Positions 58,538-64,000 of a stretch of 64,000 bases of DNA are shown piece by piece. This DNA is from Chamaelirium japonicum (lineage: Eukaryota > Streptophyta > Magnoliopsida > Liliales > Melanthiaceae), in assembly GCA_947650365.1 (NCBI GenBank), contig OX393551.1, positions 61,497,173-61,561,172 on the forward strand, read 5' to 3'. The notes under the pieces are model-generated. The model had not been told where the DNA came from. It saw nothing but the letters and a program-made list of their open reading frames with translations, and made no database searches. The translations under genes and the position numbers were made by a program. Position 1 is the stretch's first letter; each line of letters opens with the position of its first letter.

Positions 58538-58551
58538 TCAGGAGGGGGTAA
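58538..58551 (+). other. Polypurine tract
   Basis: TCAGGAGGGGGTAA directly before the 3' LTR, the expected plus-strand primer site for Gypsy elements. Confidence 0.8.
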
Positions 58552-59886
58552 TGTTGGGGGTATACAGAAACCACATATCTTGGGTAGCATTGCAAACGCA
58601 TCTGAGATAAGAGTTCTCGAGGGAGCCCGTCCAAAAAGCTCGCCCTCCCAGCCCATCAGGAGCCCGCCCCCCCACAGGGAGCTGGATGGACACCTTGTAT
58701 CTGAGTGCAGCTCGCCTCTCCCAACCCCACAGGAGCTCGCCCCACAGGGAGCTGGATGGACACCTTGTATCTGAGTGCAGCTCGCCTCTCCCAACCCCAC
58801 AGGAGCTCGCCCCACAGGGAGCTGGATGGACACCTTGTATCTGAGTGCAGCTCGCAGGAGTTCGCTCCCCCGTGCTCACCAAATCACCTTGACAGGGAGC
58901 GAGATCCACATTAGGCTGAAAGGGCCCAGGCCAAGAGCACTCTTAAGAGCTCGCCTGAGCTCGATGGAGCTCGCCTGAGATCGCCCAGAAGCTCGCTCAG
59001 GAGCTCGCCTGAGCTCGATGGAGCTCGCCCGAGATCGCCCAGAAGCTCGCTCAGGAGCTCGCCCCGCAGCTCGCCAAGCTCACCCAGGAGCTCGCCTAAG
59101 CTCGCTCAGGAGCTCGCCCCGGAGTTCACCAAGCCCGCGCGAGAACTCGCTGGCAGTGATAGCGGGAGTTAGACCGTCATGCATAACGAAGACACCGGCA
59201 TCGCGAACGCCCCTAGCTCGCGCAGGAGCTCGCCCCTAGCTCGCTCAGGAGCTCGCCCAAGCTCGCCAGAATTCCCCAGTTTATCGAGGAGGTTGCTCCC
59301 GTGAGGTCCGACTCTTGATAGATGTGGAAGAGAAGGCGGAGCAATGGAGGGCGAGCTCACCTTAGCTCCCCGTCGGAGGTCGCCCACAATGTATGAGAGG
59401 ATGCCAGGTGTCAAAACCCCACGGAAGCTACGTGGACAAACGTGGTCCACGGAAGCTCACTCGAATCAGTTCGAGACCTCCCAGACTTGAACATTCCAGA
59501 AGGGCCACCTGGCCACGACAAGAAAGATTCCCTCCCCCACTCAAACCGCCTGGCAGGCCTGACGACAGAATGTCAGGGCGCGAGTACCAAGGACTGTCAG
59601 ACCCACGCGAGCCAGAACGTGGGGGTTCTAGAAGGCGCCGGAAGAATCTCCACGTGTCGGGCCACGGTAGGCCGCCGATTGCTATAAATGCTCACCCCCA
59701 GGCTCCATAGTACAGGTTCGAAATCCCTTTTCCTTCCTCTTTGGTCCATTACAGCTCGCCGTTGTGCCACTGTGACTGACTTGAGCGTCGGAGGGTCTGC
59801 GCTCCTGAGGGAGCCAGCCGTTCTCACGTTCTCTTTTCTTTGTCTTGCAGGCAGCCCGCACGGACCAGCGAAAAATCCCCCGAACA
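58552..59886 (+). repeat. 3' LTR of the Gypsy element
   Basis: 1335 bp, TGTTGGGGG to CCCCCGAACA, the same length as the 5' LTR with about three single differences by eye. It carries the same 70-bp triplication, AGCTCGCC-rich stretch and TATA box. Confidence 0.96.
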
Positions 59887-59891
59887 GATCG
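59887..59891. repeat. Gypsy target-site duplication GATCG, right
   Basis: Matches 46480-46484. The satellite resumes as GATCGTACGAATGAATTAG, the normal monomer sequence. Confidence 0.85.
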
Positions 59892-60366
59892 TACGAATGA
59901 ATTAGAATGGATCGTACGAATGAATTAGAATGGATACATTCGAACGAATGAATTAGAATAGATCGTAGGAATGAATTAGAATGGATCATACGAATGAATT
60001 AGAATTGATCGTGCGAATGAATTAGAATGGATTGTACGAATGAATTAGAATGGATACATTCATGCGAATGAAGTAGAATGGATCGTACGAATGAATTAAA
60101 ATGGATCGTACGAATGAATTAGAATGAATCGTACGAATGAATTAGAATGGATACATTCGAATGAATGAATTAGAATAGATCATAGGAATGAATTAGAATG
60201 GATCATACGAATGAATTAGAATTGATCGTGCGAATGAATTAGAATGGATTGTACGAATGAATTAGAATTGATCGTGCGAATGAATTAGAATGGATACATT
60301 CGTGCGAATGATGTAGAATGAAGTAGAATGAATTAGAATGGATTGTACGAATGAATAAGAATGGAT
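59887..60366 (+). repeat. Satellite block, forward orientation
   Basis: Continues the forward block broken by the Gypsy element. It ends at the perfect palindrome GAATGGATCCATTC, the same kind of flip as at 45263. Confidence 0.94.
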
Positions 60367-60711
60367 CCATTCTAATTCATTCGTACGATTCATTCTAATT
60401 CATTCGTACGATCCATTCTAATTCATTCGTACGATCCATTCTAATTCATTCGCACGAATGTATCCATTCTAATTCATTCGTACAATCCATTCTAATTCAT
60501 TCGCACGATCAATTCTAATTCATTCGTATGAACCATTCTAATTCATTCCTACGATCTATTCTAATTCATTCGTTCGAATGTATCCATTCTAATTCATTCG
60601 TACGATCCATTCTAATTCATTCGTACGATCCATTCTACTTCATTCGTACGAATGGATACATTCGTGCGAATGAAGTAGAATGGATCGTACGAGATCGTAC
60701 GAATCGGTACA
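60367..60711. repeat. Satellite, reverse then short forward block
   Basis: Reverse from about 60367 to 60651, then forward to about 60708. The flip at ATTCGTACGAATGG and about 60 bp on each side match 40352-40470. The last 20 bases before LINE 2 (GAGATCGTACGAATCGGTAC) are slightly scrambled satellite. Confidence 0.92.
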
Positions 60712-63081
60712 ATGGGGAAAATGAAGGGGGGAGAGAGGAGAGAGAGTGCTACAGGGAAAATAGGCGATTCGCGGGAAAATAGAGCTCTGAAGTCTTTTCT
60801 TTCTTCTGAATCTGGAGAGCAATTTCAAATCTCAAGATCTACCCCTGATGATTCTTCAACTCGTTCTTCCGTTGAAAGCTTAAACAAGGTTGATTCGGAG
60901 CTGAGATTCTCGTCGAATTTTCCTGCTCAAAATCAAGATTGCTCAGTTCTTGATCAGTTGGCCGTGGATCAATCTCTAGCAAATTCATCTTCCTCTGTCC
61001 GTTCTTTCTCTGCGCATGCACAGGTGAGCTTTGCGAATTGTGATTCCCTGTCTGAATCTATTTTGTCCAAAGCAGCAGAGCAGTGCATTGATGGTTCGGA
61101 GAAGAGATTTTCTCAAGCTTTTTCTGCTCAGCATCAAGATTGTCCTGTTCTTGGTCCGGTTGCTGTGGATCAAGGCAAGGATTCTTCATCCTCTATGTTT
61201 CAAACCTTCACTGATTTTTCAAAGAGAATCCCTGTGGATCGTAGCTCTCTTTCTTCAACCCTCCCAGAACAGGTTCAGGAGAAATTAGTAGATCATCGGT
61301 CCTCATCTTGGAAGGATTTATTTCGAACTGCACCTTCTCCTACTACTCTTAAATTCTTGCCGCCATTGATCTTAGAGGATGATAGAATGGGTGCTGATAT
61401 TTCTCAAGATGATCTTGATAAGGGAACAAAACTTTGGAGATTCAGTCTTATTGGAAAGCTTATGGGGAAGAGACCTTTTTTCAAGAATCTCAAATCTTTT
61501 CTGTTAAAAACCTGGAGATGTAAAGGTACTTTCTCTATGTCTCCTCTAGAAAATGGATTAATCATTTTCAAATTCTCAGATTGTGCTGATTTTCAAAGAA
61601 TTTTCTAATTCGGGCCTTGGGATTATGAAGGTAGACCTTTATTTCTTTGGGAATGGAAACCAGGTATGAAACTGGACTGTAAGGTGTTTGATTCTTTTCC
61701 CATATGGGTAAGATTTCCTCATTTGCCTCTAGAACTCTATGCCTGGGAGAGTTTTTGCAAGATTGGTAGTGTCCTGGGTAAGCCTATCCGAATTGATGAG
61801 CAAACGAAACTGAAAATCAGACCTAGCGTTGCAAGAATGTGTGTGGAAGTTAATGCATGTTCGAAGCTTGTTGATTCCATTCCTGTCTTCATTAAGGGAG
61901 TTTTTGCTTTTGATCAGCAAGTAGTTTATGAATGGAGACCCCCCTCTTGCTCAAATTGTCAAAAATTTGGTCATGCAGCTATGGATTGCCCTGTTGCCAT
62001 TCCAAAGGTCAAGACGGTGGGAAAACTTAAAGTCTGGGTTCCAAAATCTCAAAATGAACATTCGTGTATCACTTTATCCAATACTTTTGCAGTTCTGGAA
62101 GCAGATGAAGATGAAGTAATTCACTCTGGAGTAAACCTGACAGCAGATTCAATATTAAAGTTACCAGTTGGGAAAGGAAAAGAGGTAGTTACTCAGTATA
62201 AATCTGTCAAGGAAAAGGTCTCTAAAGGTATTGCTAAGCACAGAAATCAGGAGTTTGATATCCTAGTTGATGGAGAGTCTAACAGTTCTACAGCTAATTC
62301 TATAAAGGATGTTGTTATTAACAGTTCTACAGCTAACTCTATGAAGGATGCTGTTATGGAATCTGAGCATAACTCTATAAAGGATGCTGTTACTAACAGT
62401 TATATCTCTGATTCAGATAAGGTTACTGTTCTTGCAGATTCTGAGAGTTCTTTTAATCCTTCAATTGATTTCTCTACTAGTTTTTCTGAGCAGTTTAACA
62501 GCTCTTCAGATTATTCCAAACGAGATATTGTAGAGGAATCTGAGCAAAATTTAAAGCTTAACTCTAGCTTATGTCTAAATGACTCAGAAAAGGATGCTAC
62601 CCTGGCAGTTTCTGAACTTAACTATGGAGCCCCTACACAAAAGGTTTCAAGGGGTGAAGATATTTTCAAATATCAGGAATTTGGGCCTATAGCTGATGGT
62701 AGTTTGAATTCCTCAGTGGATATTTCTACTAGTACACCTGGTAATGGTCTGGGTGAGGAAAGAGATGTTTTAGAAGCCTTAGAGCAGCAAAACTGCAAAT
62801 CAAATATCACAAAGGCAGTAGAAGATTTGAAGGAAAAAGAAATTCTCCAGGTTTTAAGAAACAAGGCCAATGCTAACTATATCATGGCTATAAAAAGATC
62901 AAATACTGAAGGCCCTCAAACAGAAGTGCAAGCTTATAGGAAAGCTGCTCGTATTCGTGTGATAAATTCTTTTGCTTTAGACAGTCATAAATCAGCTGAA
63001 GCAGAAGTCCAAACTGATAAGGAATTGGATAAAAATGACTTTATCTCCATGTCTTCTGTGGGTGACACAATGTACAAATAA
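60712..63081 (+). pseudogene. LINE 2 ORF1: nucleic-acid-binding protein with one nonsense codon
   Basis: A frame of 790 codons from the ATG at the element's first bases, broken once by TAA at 61606-61608. The aligned codon in LINE 1 is AAC (N of ILNSGPWE). The DUF4283-like region runs from about residue 243 (IGKLMGKRPFF) across that stop to GKPIRIDEQTK. The CCHC knuckle CSNCQKFGHAAMDC lies near residues 413-426. It is longer than LINE 1 ORF1 because a segment of about 67 codons is duplicated near the N-terminus (AQNQDCSVLDQLAVDQ and AQHQDCPVLGPVAVDQ) and the C-terminal linker is expanded with short repeats (NSSTANSIKDVV, NSSTANSMKDAV, HNSIKDAV). The stop lies eight bases before the ORF2 ATG. 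Confidence 0.87.
60870..61225 (+). repeat. Internal duplication of about 200 bp in LINE 2 ORF1
   Basis: CTGCTCARMATCAAGATTG occurs at 60923 and 61124, 201 bp apart. The surrounding stretches, including GATTCGGAG/GGTTCGGAG upstream and TCWTCCTCTRT downstream, also align. LINE 1 has this segment once. The copies have diverged clearly, so the event is old. Confidence 0.75.
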
Positions 63082-63089
63082 ATTTACAA

Positions 63090-64000
63090 ATGAATGTTGC
63101 AGTTTGGAATACCAGGGGGTTAAATAGTTCAGACAGGTGTGAGGACACTAGTTCTTTGCTAGCTAAGTATAGTATTGGCATTATGGGGCTAGTAGAGACT
63201 AAAGTCAAGTTGAAGAACATTGAGAGGATTCATCGAAAAATTAATCCTCAATGGGGGATTCTGACTAATCATGATTCTCATGTGGCAGGGAGGATTTTGC
63301 TTATCTGGAATTCCCAGAATTTTGAAGTTTCTAGAATTAAAGAATCTGACCAAATGCTTCACTGTAATGTTAAGTGGAAGCCAGGTAAGAAAGAATTTCT
63401 CTTCTCTATCATTTACGGCCATAACTCTTCTACAGAGAGAAGTATTCTTTGGAAGCAGCTGAAAGATATTAGTCTAGGAGTTAAAGGGCCGTGGCTTGTT
63501 GCTGGAGACTTCAATATGGTTAGAGCCTCTGTGGAAAAAATAGGGGGTAATGCAGTACCCTCTAGTGCCATGAGAGAACTTAACGATACTCTTGAAGACT
63601 GTAATCTAGATGATATGGATTCCTATGGTGCCTTTCATACTTGGAATAATAGAGCTGATACTACTCGTATTGCAGCTAAGTTAGATAGAGCTTTAGTCAA
63701 CCATCATTGGGTTTTTTGGGTTCCCGAATAGTGTGGCCTCTTATTGTAACCAGGGTACCTCTGATCATACTCCAATTATCATCAAAATGAATCATATTTG
63801 GTCTTTTGGCTCCCCACCTTTTAAGTATATGAAGATTTGGGAAACTCATGCAGATTTTCAAAAAATTGTAGCTGATAGCTGGAATGATCCAATCCATGGG
63901 GACCCTTTTTTCAAATTCTGCTCTAAACTCAAGCGCCTCAAGGCTGTTCTTAAGCTATGGAATAAAAATCACTTTGGTCATACCATGCTTCGTTGTAGTC
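63090..64000 (+). pseudogene. LINE 2 ORF2, endonuclease part, frameshifted and cut by window end
   Basis: It starts MNVAVWNTRGLN, matching LINE 1 ORF2, with LVETKV, GDFNMVRAS, RIAAKLDR and, after the break, TSDHTPII, i.e. the endonuclease domain. A run of six T's at 63712-63717 has one T more than the frame needs when compared with LINE 1, causing a +1 shift and a stop at 63729-63731. The following sequence reads on in the shifted frame to the window end (for example FCSKLKRLK, NKNHFGH). Confidence 0.87.

Larger units (their letters stand above)
46485..59886 (+). mobile_element. Ty3/Gypsy LTR retrotransposon, Tat lineage (Ogre/Retand-like)
   Basis: 13,402 bp with two 1335-bp LTRs, a primer-binding site, gag-protease, pol (reverse transcriptase, RNase H, a second RNase H, integrase), a 4.7-kb region after pol with tandem repeats and antisense ORFs, a polypurine tract and a 5-bp target-site duplication. 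The second RNase H domain before integrase and the antisense ORFs after pol are known marks of the Tat lineage. The LTRs differ at about three positions (about 0.2%); with an often-used plant rate of 1.3e-8 per site per year this suggests roughly 0.1 million years. The copy looks nearly whole, with about one break in coding sequence. It is GC-rich, unlike the AT-rich satellite around it. Confidence 0.95.
60712..64000 (+). mobile_element. LINE 2: plant L1-type LINE, 5' half (cut by window end)
   Basis: Plus-strand L1 LINE with the same order as LINE 1 and the same opening (ATGGGG then a GA tract), starting at the satellite edge. It contains ORF1 and the endonuclease part of ORF2; reverse transcriptase, RNase H and the 3' end lie outside the window. 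It differs from LINE 1 throughout, so it is a separate family. It carries one in-frame stop in ORF1 and one frameshift in ORF2 and is probably inactive. No target-site duplication can be tested because the 3' end is not visible. Confidence 0.92.

Noticed and set aside
1-64000. Host genes, tRNA, rRNA or other RNA genes
   Set aside because: The window was scanned on both strands; everything outside the satellite is accounted for by the two LINEs and the Gypsy element.

Overview
This is a stretch of plant nuclear heterochromatin with no recognisable host gene. The flowering-plant assignment rests on three things: L1-type LINEs whose ORF1 carries a DUF4283-like domain and a CCHC knuckle and whose ORF2 ends in an RNase H domain; a Ty3/Gypsy element of the Tat (Ogre/Retand-like) lineage with a second RNase H domain and antisense ORFs; and plant-type TATA and intron signals. 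The species cannot be told from the sequence.

Layout: (1) 1-9722, AT-rich satellite array; (2) 9723-16004, a full-length minus-strand L1 LINE with a 12-bp target-site duplication (TSD); (3) 16005-46484, 30.5 kb of the same satellite; (4) 46485-59886, a 13.4-kb Tat-lineage Gypsy element with 1335-bp LTRs and TSD GATCG; (5) 59887-60711, satellite again; (6) 60712-64000, the 5' half of a second, plus-strand L1 LINE cut by the window end. Satellite makes up about 41 kb (64%).

The satellite is the most striking feature. Its monomer is 23 bp (core GAATGAATTAGAATGGATCG), with a 28-bp variant containing the hairpin CATTCG-NN-CGAATG. Nine monomers (seven of 23 bp, two of 28 bp) form a 217-bp higher-order repeat (HOR), and a second 143-bp, 6-monomer HOR occurs in places. 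The array flips orientation about 30 times, in blocks from under 100 bp to about 7 kb, and many flips fall at short palindromes built from the monomer. A 3203-bp tandem duplication, an inverted duplication marked by a private non-satellite tag, and flip junctions shared between distant sites record recent reshuffling by unequal exchange and inversion.

The mobile elements sit on top of this history. The first LINE interrupts one minus-oriented block and the Gypsy element one plus-oriented block, in each case with the satellite resuming across the insertion, so the array predates them. The Gypsy insertion is very young (about three differences between its LTRs). LINE 1 has an open ORF2 but a nonsense codon in ORF1. 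LINE 2 is a different, more damaged family of the same lineage. All boundaries and repeat periods were read by eye, and positions of orientation flips are good to a few bases.
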